From assembly GCA_019693395.1 (NCBI GenBank), contig JAAMXP010000730.1, positions 1-10,672 of the forward strand: a DNA stretch of 10,672 nt, read 5' to 3'. Positions within the stretch are counted from its first letter, which is position 1, and each line of letters starts with the position of its first letter. The notes beneath the pieces are model-generated. The model had not been told where the DNA came from. It saw nothing but the letters and a program-made list of their open reading frames with translations, and did not search any database. Positions 1-10,672 of the stretch are shown piece after piece. Made by a program: the position numbers and the translations under genes. This stretch comes from Ettlia oleoabundans (lineage: Eukaryota; Chlorophyta; Chlorophyceae; Chlamydomonadales).

Positions 1-37
1 CCCCTGCTGGCCCTCATGTCGTCAACCCCACACCCAC

Positions 38-1597
38 CTGCTTGCTCCTCCGGCTCCTGCTCCTGCCCCTCTTCGTTGCTGACTGAGGGGGAGGGCTTCA
101 TGTAAGGCTGCCCATCACTCTCCTCGCCACTGCCCCCTCCCCCGTCCCCACCTGCCGCCGCCGCCGCCTGCTGCTGCTGGAAGGCCCGCAGCTCCTCCAT
201 GGCCCGATCAGCTGCTGACATGGCAGCGGTACGGCTGCCAGTACAGCCAGCTGGGACGGCGGTATCGCCTGTACCGCCGCCAGCTGGGGAGGTTGCCGCC
301 TCAGCGGGGGCAGCGTGCTTGGGCACCTTGGGGGGGGTGTGCCACACAATGGGAGCATGCTTCCGCTTTTTACCCTCGCCCCCGCCGCCGCCGCCGCCCT
401 CGCCGCCGTCTTTGCCGCTGCTTAGCGGCGCCTCACCCGGCTGCTGCTGCTGCTGCTGCTGCTTATCGCCTTGCTGTGCCTGCTGCGGGGCAAGTCCAGG
501 GGGGGACTTGCCGCCGCCGTCGCCGCTTGCTGGCTCGGCAGGCTCTCTCTGTGGGAGCTCCCCGTCTTCTGACAACTCCCCTTCATCCTCTAGTGCCGCA
601 CGCCAGCCACGGGAGGCTGCAAGTGAGGCACACAAACACACCCAGACACACACACAGCAGGGGGTGTCGACAGTGGCGGGAAAGGAGGAGGATTCATGCG
701 GCAAGCAGCAGCATGAGCCGGCTTATTCGCTGGGCAACGCCCGGGAGAGGGTTGGCAAAGGGAGAGGGAGGTGCATCATGCAAACCACATGCAGTATGCA
801 CCTGCTTTCTTGCCCGGAAAAAACCTTGCTCAAAGCCTTGAATCCCTGGAAGCCTCGGGTTCAAGCTGCCCGACATGCCCCACCCGTGCAGCACTCAAGA
901 AATCTTAAAGTGCTACGACACCCTTTTAACCCGCCATCACTGGCACAGCGAATCTGTTGGGGGACTCTCCCGCCAGTACATGGTTCATGCAGCACCCGAC
1001 AGCGACCGTGCCGCCCCGCCCCTGCCCCGCCCCGCCAGCTTTGTTGCAACCTCGCCCGTTTTGCGTGCGGGCTTGCCGCAATTAACCGGTTTTTCTTTTA
1101 TATTTCCCAAACATAAACTGGCCACAGCCCATCAGACGGGCTGACCCGGAAACCCCGCCCTGCCACTCACCCGGACGCTCCGCCGGTTCATCCTCGCCGT
1201 CGCTGCTGCCTGCCGCCTGCTGCGCCTTCACCCGCTCCATCTGCTCCTTTGCCAGCCGGTAGGCCTCTGCTATCAGCGGGTTGGAGGGTCCGCGCGGTGG
1301 AAGGCCGCCAGAGCCGCCCCGGCCACGGTCTCTGCCAGCTGCACCGCTTACCCGCTCCCTCTCACGTTCCCGCTCCCGGCCGCCATCGCGCTCATCGCGG
1401 CTCCTGTCCCGCCTGTCGCGATCGTCCCGCCTGCAAGAACCTCCAAGCCGAACCTCAGGCGCCTGAGAGTTGCTGCCAACAGCACATTGGCAAAGTCCCG
1501 AGTTCGGCGCTGCGGCGGCTGCGATTAGGACGGCGCACCTATCACGTTGCCTGTCCCTCTCGCGATCCCTGTCCCTAGAGCGCTCGTAGTCACGCAT
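38..1597 (-). CDS. Putative CDK11/CDKG (PITSLRE)-type kinase, N-terminal region only (partial)
   Basis: Three exons, read on the minus strand: 1597-1539, 1430-1171 and 616-38, giving 299 codons with phases matching at both joins (AG|G, then G|CC). A GTGGGT donor at 37-32 shows the gene continues off the left edge. The start MRDYERSRD is chosen because it opens the RD-rich segment; no acceptor is seen just upstream. Residues 1-60 are an RD/RE/DR repeat. Then come NPLIAEAYRLAKEQMERVK (about 77-95), an acidic SSDGEDE stretch, GELSEDGEL (about 119-127), seven Gln (159-165), a Gly run, and KKRKHAPIVWH (about 189-199), which also looks like a nuclear localisation signal. From family knowledge, plant CDKG and animal CDK11 carry RD/RE-rich N-termini, acidic SEDGE-like motifs and, in plants, a KKRK..PI(I/V)W motif ahead of the kinase domain; these kinases act in splicing and transcription. 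The catalytic domain is not in the window, so the identity is inferred. Another RD-rich splicing protein is possible. Confidence 0.6.
441..461 (-). repeat. (CAG)7 trinucleotide repeat coding for polyglutamine
   Basis: Seven perfect CTG triplets on the plus strand read as seven CAG (Gln) codons in exon 3 of the CDK11/CDKG-like gene. A second triplet-like tract of GGC (Gly) codons lies nearby, at about 379-407. Both are in-frame low-complexity segments between the acidic motif and the KKRK motif. Confidence 0.9.
617..1170 (-). other. Intron 2 of the CDK11/CDKG-like gene (554 bp)
   Basis: The donor is GTGAGT at 1170-1165 and the acceptor is CTTGCAG ending at 617. On the minus strand, the stretch before the acceptor is a TG-rich run (plus-strand CA-rich, about 629-657), which serves as the polypyrimidine-like region. 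Nothing else coding is supported inside; the open frames on both strands look like chance products of GC-rich DNA. Confidence 0.6.
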
Positions 1598-2304
1598 CCG
1601 CCACAGAGAGCAGCTCCTCCGCTCGTTCCAGACGCCGTAAACCTCACAGTGATGAACAGAGAAGGTGTAACAGACGGAAAAAGGCACGGAAGGCGCCGAC
1701 AGCGGGCAGTTGGCCGGTGGCGACAGGTCAGCAGAGCGCAGTGGTAGCGGCTGCCCGCTGCCTGGCAGGCTGCACCTGTTGTTCCTTCACTGAACATCTC
1801 AACGGCTTGCCTGTTGGTGCCCTACAGCTGATCTATGACAAACGACCGCAGGGCAAACTCTTGGGGACAGGCAGGCACGCCTTGCAATGCCATCCTGGCA
1901 ACAGCCTCGCCGCCAGCAGGAGCCCCGAGTCCACAGCAGCGCTATCTTGCTGTCTGCTGTATCTCAACACCTGGCGCTGCTACCCAGCTGATGCAAGACT
2001 ATTGCAAGGGCGAAATGGGTTATGGGCAAGGGCAATATTACTCTTCGCTGTCTTGCTGTCTTTCACCACCTGCCGCTGCCAACCAACTGCCAATCAACGC
2101 ATATGACTATTGCAAGGGTATACAGGTTTATCATGCAAGGGTAATAATCCTCTTCGCTGCGCTAGTTGGGCAGGGGGAATCTGGGACATGTGAATGTGAT
2201 GAACTGCATTGGTGGGGCATGGCGGCAAATTAACAAAAGCCTCGCGAGGCTGCTGCTCCCCAAAAATGCCAAGGTCGTTTGCCAGCCAATTAAGAACACG
2301 GGCC
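1598..2304. other. Intergenic region: MAM33 3' region and upstream region of the CDK11/CDKG-like gene
   Basis: This 707-bp gap lies between the MAM33 stop codon and the start of the next minus-strand gene, so it should hold the MAM33 3' UTR and terminator plus the promoter and 5' UTR of the kinase-like gene. I found no TGTAA poly(A) signal on the minus strand here. The clearest structure is a diverged tandem duplication at 1941-2155. No gene is supported; the open frames in the region are poorly conserved-looking and overlap the repeat. Confidence 0.5.
1941..2155. repeat. Two-copy diverged tandem repeat, unit about 106-109 bp
   Basis: Copy 1 spans about 1941-2046 and copy 2 about 2047-2155. 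Both open with GCT(A/G)TCTTGCTGTCT. Both contain the identical 14-mer GACTATTGCAAGGG (1997-2010 and 2105-2118), then a 25-base block with 22 matches (2026-2050 and 2135-2159). The middles are more diverged. Confidence 0.75.
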
Positions 2305-4931
2305 TCATTTCGCAACGAAATCCTTCACGTTTGCCAGCCAGCGCATGTATTCCCTGCAGGAAAGGAAGCGAGGCAAAAGCAACGCGCATACAGAGGCGGT
2401 GTACATGCAGTTCTAAGCAACACCAGCACCAATGCTCCCACCCACCACCACCTCCACATCGCACCACCGCAACAACAACAACAACCAACAGTAAGGAGCA
2501 AAAGTGCTGCCACCAGCATTTGGGCCCTCTCCATCATAACCCAAACCCGCACCCCCCACCCACCGCTGCTCCTTGTCGTGGATGAGGGGCAGCAGGTAAG
2601 CGCCCAGCTCCTCGTTCACGCCGCGCTGCACAGCAGGCACGGCAGGCACAGCACAGGGGTTCAGGCTTGACATGCTCATCCAGAGCATTGCGTACAGAGC
2701 AGGGAGGACTACTACTGGCTGAGCTGCCGCCACTGGAGTTAGTCACCGTATGCCCATGTCCATAGCCACTACAGCGCATAAACCAAACCCCAGCTTCGCG
2801 CTGCTGCCGAACCCACGCCCTTATCACCCTACCCCACCCGCCGCCTAAACAAATCACCCACCCATCCACCAGCACCAGCACCACCACCCACCCACCCACC
2901 TCTGCCAGGTACCGCTCAAAGTGTGCCTGCAGCTCCTCATCCAGCTCGTCATATGCCTGCAGTACCATGTGACCCGACATGATACGGTACAACGTGGTAT
3001 GTGAGGTACAGTATGCAAATGGAGGTACAGGCATAGCAGGATTTGGTGCACAACAAGGCAGGTATGGCAGGCATCGTCTGGCAAGCGGCTGTACTGCTGT
3101 ACAACATGGCGGTACACACCGGCCCATTGTACGCCGAGTCCTCCATCTCGCCGCTAGCTGGCTCCAGTGAGACGTGTATCACGGTAAAGTACTGGCCGTC
3201 AGTTTTGCACTCAAACCTGCATGTGCAAGCGGAAGAGGGTGCACATTGAAAGAACGGGGTGGGCGGAAGGAAGGGGTTGTAGTATGGCGCATTCTGGGGA
3301 GAGAAGATCGGCAGGCATGCCGAGAGGGACAAAAGAGTGATTCACAACATACCCATACCTTGTGAGCAGAAGAACAGCCTGCTAACTAGGTAAGCCTGCA
3401 TGCTCAGCTAATCACTAGCTTATCAGCGCGACGGCTCAAGACACAGCCTGGCCCCACAAATATGTTGCTGAATGGCTCAACTGACAGCTTGCCCCCACAA
3501 CTCTGCTGCTTGTCACTTCAACACACAGGTTGTCTCCCCCACAACACATTTACACTAGTGCACTCACACGAGGCTTTGGTCGCCCTTGGTGACGGAGGCT
3601 GTGAAGACAGCACCCACGTCAGCATCAACCGCACCCGACTCATCCTCCATAATCTCTTCCTCGGGCTGCAGGAAAAGGTAGCACTTTCGGTTATAACAAC
3701 TTGAATATCATCATTTCAATGTTTAACCAACTTCAATTTCCTCAGTCGATCGTTTTTTCCGGTCAAATCGGTTGGAAGTGCGTTGACTTTTGGCACTTTG
3801 TGTGTAGATGAGTGCAAGCGATTAGCACCCCAACTCATGTGTGGAAACCCAGCAGGCGCCAGCACCCAGCAAACTTTGGGGCGCAGCACCCAGCAAGCAG
3901 CGGCCAGCATCCCACAGCACGCAGCACTAGCATACAATAGTCAGCACCCAGCAGCAAGCAGCACCCAGCAACCGCCGGCCAGAATCCCAGCAGCGCACAG
4001 CACCCAGCTAGCGCCGACCAGCACCCCACAGCACGCAGCACCAGCATACAACAGTCAGCACCCAGCAGCATGCAGCACCCACCCAAGCCGCGGTCAGCAC
4101 CCACCTGGTCGTTGACCATGACATCCACTGTCACGCGCTCGCCCCTGTAATCTTTGACCAGGCTCAGCAGCGTGTCGCCCTCAGTCTCTGTCAGGGAGAA
4201 GCCCCCAGGTGGACCCACCTTAACCTCCTGCAGATATTGGGGTGATGATGAGGGGCATTAGCGGCCTGGGTCAGTGAGCCTGATGGGGTGCTGGCGCCCG
4301 CTGCCATACAACACCAGCGGGGCAAGGCAGGCAAAGCAGAAGGTTGGGCAGTGTGAGCTACATGAGATGTTGAGGCCAGAGGTTGCGCAGTACGGTCTGG
4401 GTTGTATGATTGGTAGCACTCGATTGCCCAAGCAGGAAGAACAGCATGGCGGTGATGGGCTGCATTGCTGAGGCTTTGAGTGTGCACAGCCGGGCTCGGC
4501 TGGGGCCGCGCCAGCCTCCTGTTGCTGCGCACCTCTGGCTGTGCATAGTTTTCCTTCTCGTAAGCTAGCTCCTGCCTGTAGGTGAGGAATAAAGACAGAA
4601 GCAAGAGGCTCTGCTCAGGATACCAACCCCTGAATTGTGGCGGCGGGATGCCGCCACACTTCCTCCGCTGCACGCACCCTTGGCAGCAGGGTCCTCGGAG
4701 TCAGACGCCTATTCCTCACCCGAGTGTGTCTACAAGCGCGGATTGAAAGGCCGCTGTGGCGCTCCTGAAGCTGCGGAAGGCCAGAGCAGCGGGAGCCTGC
4801 TGACGACCAGCTGATGCCGCTCCCACTGCCAAGCGAGGGAGCAGGGCAAGCTCAGCCTGCTGCACAGTCGATGCAGCCTCAGGAGCCCCGGCAAGAAGGC
4901 GGGGCAAGAGCCTGGCAGCCACTCGGCGCAT
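2305..4931 (-). CDS. MAM33: MAM33/p32 (gC1qBP-like) mitochondrial matrix protein
   Basis: Eight exons on the minus strand: 4931-4720, 4575-4533, 4227-4105, 3665-3568, 3216-3120, 2956-2900, 2625-2564 and 2353-2305, joined with consistent phases to give 246 residues and a TGA stop. The N-terminus MRRVAARLLPRLLAG is Arg/Ala/Leu-rich with no early acidic residues, typical of a mitochondrial targeting presequence. The family pattern follows: LAYEKENYAQPE (about 75-85), PPGGFSLTETEGDTLLSL, YRGERVTVDVMVNDQ (to 126), an acidic PEEEIMEDE segment (127-135), LVFECKTDGQYFTVIHVSLEP, SAYNGPAYDELDEELQAHF, RGVNEELGAYLLPLIHDKEQ and a C-terminal REYMRWLANVKDFVAK. In known members (yeast Mam33, human C1QBP, plant homologues) this fold forms a doughnut-shaped acidic trimer in the mitochondrial matrix, linked to respiration and mitochondrial translation. 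The size is close to that of plant homologues. I am confident of the family; the exact role in this organism is inferred. Confidence 0.92.
2857..2899 (-). other. G-rich 5' end of MAM33 intron 6
   Basis: On the minus strand the intron begins at its donor with several GGGT repeats, followed by GGTGGTGCT-like repeats and another pair of GGGT units. Repeated G-triplets directly at a 5' splice site could fold as a G-quadruplex in the pre-mRNA. This is a reading of composition only. Confidence 0.4.
2957..3119 (-). other. MAM33 intron 5, containing seven GTAC motifs
   Basis: This 163-bp intron runs from donor GTGTGT (3119) to acceptor CTGCAG (2957). GTAC occurs at 2962, 2987, 3006, 3025, 3091, 3099 and 3112 (first base of each); three more lie in the adjoining exons at 2909, 3129 and 3189. 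Since GTAC is its own reverse complement, strand is undefined. Confidence 0.7.
3217..3567 (-). other. MAM33 intron 4 (351 bp) with internal tandem repeat
   Basis: The donor GTGAGT follows the GT that completes a Val codon with the G opening the next exon. The acceptor is CATGCAG. A three-copy tandem repeat of about 41 bp occupies 3433-3555. No coding sequence is supported inside. Confidence 0.6.
3433..3555. repeat. Three diverged tandem copies of a ~41-bp unit in MAM33 intron 4
   Basis: Copies start at 3433, 3474 and 3515. The first two open with GGCTCAA and share the core ACAGC(C/T)TG(G/C)CCCCACAA; the third keeps TCAACACACAGG followed by TCCCCCACAAC. Spacing is 41 bases for both steps. Confidence 0.65.
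3666..4104 (-). other. MAM33 intron 3 (439 bp) with CAGCACCCAGCA-rich minisatellite
   Basis: The intron runs from donor GTGGGT at 4104 to acceptor CTGCAG ending at 3666. The part nearest the donor (about 3850-4104) is built of CAGCACCCAGCA-like repeats. The part nearest the acceptor (3666-3840) is AT-richer, with no evident feature. Both strands are open over the repeat, but this follows from the repeat's composition and is not evidence for a gene. Confidence 0.6.
3850..4104. repeat. Minisatellite, ~114-bp higher-order unit built from short CAGCACCCAGCA elements
   Basis: Short CAGCACCCAGC elements recur throughout. A larger unit is also visible: the segment beginning CCAGCATCCCACAGCACGCA at 3904 recurs with few changes from 4018. 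Both copies run on through a CATACAA(T/C)AGTCAGCACCC segment and a GCAGCACCCA segment. The offset is 114 bases. Confidence 0.75.
4228..4532 (-). other. MAM33 intron 2 (305 bp)
   Basis: The donor is GTGCGC at 4532 and the acceptor is TCTGCAG ending at 4228. I see no repeat, RNA gene or further coding segment inside it. Confidence 0.55.
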
Positions 4932-5225
4932 GTTGATGTGCAACCAACCCAACCAAAGGGGAGAAGCGGAGAGCAGCGATCAAAGCAAGCTGGCCTAGCG
5001 CACAGCTTTCATATGCCAAAGCGCAAACTTTGTAAATTGCGCTGCACCACCCCCGGGGGCGCCACCCTGGCGGTGGGAGCATACACTACTGCAAATGAAG
5101 GCCTTCTCATGTCCCTACACCAGCCCCCCTGTCGCTATCAGGAGCACACCTCACAGCTGATCATAATGTCTTTATTACATTCGTGCCAATGGCAACACAG
5201 CACCGGCCATGCACTAAACTCAATT
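4932..5225 (-). promoter_or_regulatory. Intergenic region: 3' end of the coiled-coil gene and MAM33 upstream region
   Basis: This 294-bp gap separates two minus-strand genes that point the same way. The 3' UTR and poly(A) signal of the upstream gene fill its first ~50 bases. The remainder must include the MAM33 promoter and 5' UTR, but I recognise no specific element. No ATG lies in the last 30 bases before the MAM33 start. Confidence 0.4.
5171..5179 (-). terminator. Probable poly(A) signal of the coiled-coil gene (TGTAA overlapping AATAAA)
   Basis: On the minus strand the sequence TGTAATAAA starts 47 bases after the TGA stop of the coiled-coil gene. TGTAA is the usual poly(A) signal in chlorophycean nuclear genes. 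Here it overlaps an AATAAA hexamer of the animal type. Confidence 0.55.
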
Positions 5226-6033
5226 TCATTGCCTTCCCACTGCCGCCGCTGCTCCCGATGGGTGGCCCTGCATGCCAAGCTCCTCGTTGTCCAACACCCT
5301 CATGCACCACTGCACCAATAACAGCAGTTTCTGTACATTTAGAGGATATTAGTTGATAAAAGTAATAAAACCGCTAAGCCAAACATGCACCTGTTCTGCC
5401 AGCCTAGGCCGCCGATTGGGCTGCCTGCCCGGGCTATGTCCGCCACTCACCAGGTCCAGCAGCAGTTCGTGTTTGAAGCGCTGCATGTTGAGTGCCTCCC
5501 GCGTCTGCCGTTCCGCCGCCTGCAGCTGCCGCTGCCGCTCTCGTAGCGCCGCCAACTCCTGTGCCTGCTGCTGGCACTCCGCCCTGGAATGTGCCAGCGC
5601 ATCCTCTGCCTCCGCTGCTGCTGCTTCTGCCTCTGCTACCGCTGAGGCTGCAGGCCTGGAATCTGAAGCCGGGCCGTTGCTGCGTCTGGGCAGGCCACCC
5701 CAGTGGCTGATCTTGGAACCGTGGTGGGTGGCCACCTGGCCTGAGGTGAACGCCGGTGATGCCAGCTGGCCGCCCCGCGCCTCAACATGAAAGGCATCCA
5801 GCGTATCCCCTCCGTTATCTGCCTCAAACACACTGCCTACAGCTTTGGCTTTCTTCCTGTAGCAATGAGAGATTAAAGTGGGGGCGAGATGGTTGCCTGG
5901 CGGCATCTTCCCGGCGAGTAAATGCTGCCCAGCAATGCTTCCGCCGCAAACCGCACCTGCTCAAAATGCCGCTTAATCCACGAGCGGGTGCCTGATCATC
6001 ACCCTTGTCCACGGCAGACAGAACGGACGCCAT
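5226..6033 (-). CDS. Coiled-coil protein of unknown family, 188 residues
   Basis: Three exons on the minus strand, 6033-5957, 5856-5451 and 5309-5226, join in phase (AG|G, then phase 0) to a TGA stop. The start MASVLSAVDKGDD is the first ATG of the exon-1 frame that leads into the GCAG|GTGCGG donor. Order of parts: a short N-terminus with a basic GILSRKKAKA patch (about 22-31); a Gly/Ser-containing linker, probably disordered; an Ala/Glu-rich coiled coil rich in Gln and Arg (about 90-145); and a compact C-terminal motif FKHELLLDLWCMRVLDNEEL (about 152-171), created by splicing exon 2 to exon 3. The tail is Ala/Gly-rich. There is no signal peptide or membrane segment. I do not recognise the family. 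The smooth motif across the exon junction and the nearby poly(A) signal support a real gene. It diverges from the helicase gene. A structural or cytoskeletal role would be a guess. Confidence 0.75.
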
Positions 6034-6356
6034 AATTGAAGCTGTTTGTGCAGTTCCGGGGGTGCGTTGACTCTCGTTCTTGATTGCTAGTGCGTTCCGG
6101 CAGTGCTGAAGAGTTGCCCGCTTTACCAAGCGGTGCCGGGGTAAATACCTTCGCCAGACTGTGTTTTCCACAAAGCACTTCGTGGGAGCTTGGTGTACTG
6201 CCGTACATCTAGGGACTCATACAGCCCCCTGCTCCCGACCCGCCGCAGCCTAGTATTTTATATCGCGGGTCTGACTTACGTTGTCCGTCAGTTTGCAGCA
6301 GGTCTTCTCACGCGCAAACAACAGTCCCTTCAGAGACCCGCGGAAGCAGCAGCAGA
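6034..6356. promoter_or_regulatory. Divergent (possibly bidirectional) promoter between the coiled-coil gene and the helicase gene
   Basis: The two start codons lie 323 bp apart and face away from each other, so both promoters and both 5' UTRs must fit here. A TATA-like TATTTTATAT lies at 6254-6263, about 95 bases before the helicase ATG and oriented for it. Two GTAC motifs sit 8 bases apart (6195 and 6203). No ATG occurs between the TATA-like site and the helicase start. None of these elements has been tested. Confidence 0.5.
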
Positions 6357-10254
<3,898 letters not shown>

Positions 10255-10672
10255 GTGGGGAAACACGACACAACAGCTGCAAGGTCAACAGCAGAGTGCA
10301 CTGTGAAACACAGAGCAACAGCTGCAGTGAAGTCGGCGTGCTGGCTGGCTGTGGCTGTGGGTATGAGCACAGCGTGGAACACAGCAGCAGCGGCGAAACT
10401 GGCGGGCTTTTGCCGTGTGTGGGCAGCTGCAGCAGCTCACGGCAGCGGCAGCCGCTTGTGGCAGTAGCAAGCAGCTACGGGCTGGCTGTTGACAGCTTCA
10501 GCAGTGCGCTCGCGGCTGGGCTTTCACTGCCCTGGCTGCTGCGCCCCACACAGCGTTTACCAACGCTGTTGCCGTTCCATCAGTCGTTAATCATGTTGTG
10601 CCTCTTGTAGTATAATGTATCACTGCAGTTACCGTATATCTGTACTGCGTTGTACCTCCTGTATTATACTGT
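10255..10672 (+). other. Start of UAP56 intron 10, running past the window edge
   Basis: The donor GTGGGG follows EERLQ. Relatives continue with a RYKxFKEG-type segment, which is absent from the remaining 418 bases, so the next exon lies outside. The stretch is CAGCAGC/GCTG-rich until about 10560, then turns AT-richer with repeats at 10595-10672. Confidence 0.65.
10595..10672. repeat. Direct and inverted repeats in AT-richer DNA at the right edge
   Basis: GTTGTGCCTCTTGTA at 10595-10609 recurs as GTTGTACCTCCTGTA at 10649-10663 (13 of 15 matches, offset 54). AGTATAAT at 10609-10616 is the exact reverse complement of ATTATACT at 10663-10670. The window ends here, so the full extent is unknown. 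Confidence 0.5.

Noticed and set aside
98..358. Minus-strand open frame rich in Pro/Arg/Leu
   Set aside because: It is out of frame with the in-phase exon 616-38 that carries the acidic and KKRK motifs. It is a shadow frame.
199..1116. Long plus-strand open frame (305 codons) with Pro/Ser/Cys runs
   Set aside because: It is antisense to exon 3 of the CDK11/CDKG-like gene, where the minus frame shows meaningful motifs. The plus frame is only the complement of Gln, Gly and acidic codon runs, and it continues through the intron.
1249..1578. Plus-strand frames opposite the RD-repeat exons
   Set aside because: The repeat gives Pro/Ser/Arg runs on the complement. There is no independent support, and the minus frame is coherent across an intron.
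2166..2670. Plus-strand His/Pro/Thr-rich open frames
   Set aside because: They overlap the last MAM33 exons and introns on the other strand and have no recognisable domain.
3783..4115. Plus-strand 110-codon frame with repeated ST-Q/AYNSQHPA units
   Set aside because: It is produced by the intronic minisatellite. It has no flanking signals and lies antisense within MAM33 intron 3.
5353..5790. Plus-strand Ser/Cys/Ala-rich frame
   Set aside because: It is the complement of the Ala/Glu coiled-coil exon of the minus-strand gene.

Overview
This is a stretch of eukaryotic nuclear DNA, most likely from a green alga (Chlorophyta, probably Chlorophyceae). The reasons are GC-rich exons cut into many short pieces by GT-AG introns, proteins of plant/algal type, low-complexity Gln/Gly/Ala runs, and a TGTAA-type poly(A) signal after one gene. 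I saw no bacterial-style operon, CRISPR array, rRNA, tRNA or intact transposon. Gene models below were built by joining exons by hand at GT/AG borders; in every case the codon phase carries across the junctions.

Three genes lie on the minus strand, read right to left. (1) At 5226-6033, a 3-exon gene for a 188-residue coiled-coil protein that I cannot assign to a family. (2) At 2305-4931, an 8-exon gene for a 246-residue MAM33/p32 (gC1qBP-type) mitochondrial matrix protein with an N-terminal targeting sequence. (3) At 38-1597, the first three exons of a gene for a nuclear RD/RE-repeat protein whose motifs resemble the N-terminal region of CDK11/CDKG (PITSLRE) kinases; the kinase domain would lie off the left edge.

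One gene lies on the plus strand. At 6357-10254 there are ten exons (330 codons) of a UAP56/DDX39/SUB2-type DEAD-box RNA helicase, the mRNA export and splicing factor. It has the Q motif and motifs I to IV; motifs V and VI must lie to the right of the window.

The helicase gene and the coiled-coil gene diverge from a shared 323-bp intergenic region. The other gaps (4932-5225 and 1598-2304) each hold the 3' region of one gene and the upstream region of the next. The introns and the 1598-2304 gap carry several distinct diverged tandem repeats, G-rich runs, a possible Z-DNA tract and a striking cluster of GTAC motifs. Two of the four genes (helicase and CDK11/CDKG-like) would act in nuclear mRNA processing. 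The genes do not otherwise form an evident pathway, and I do not see an undescribed multi-gene system here.
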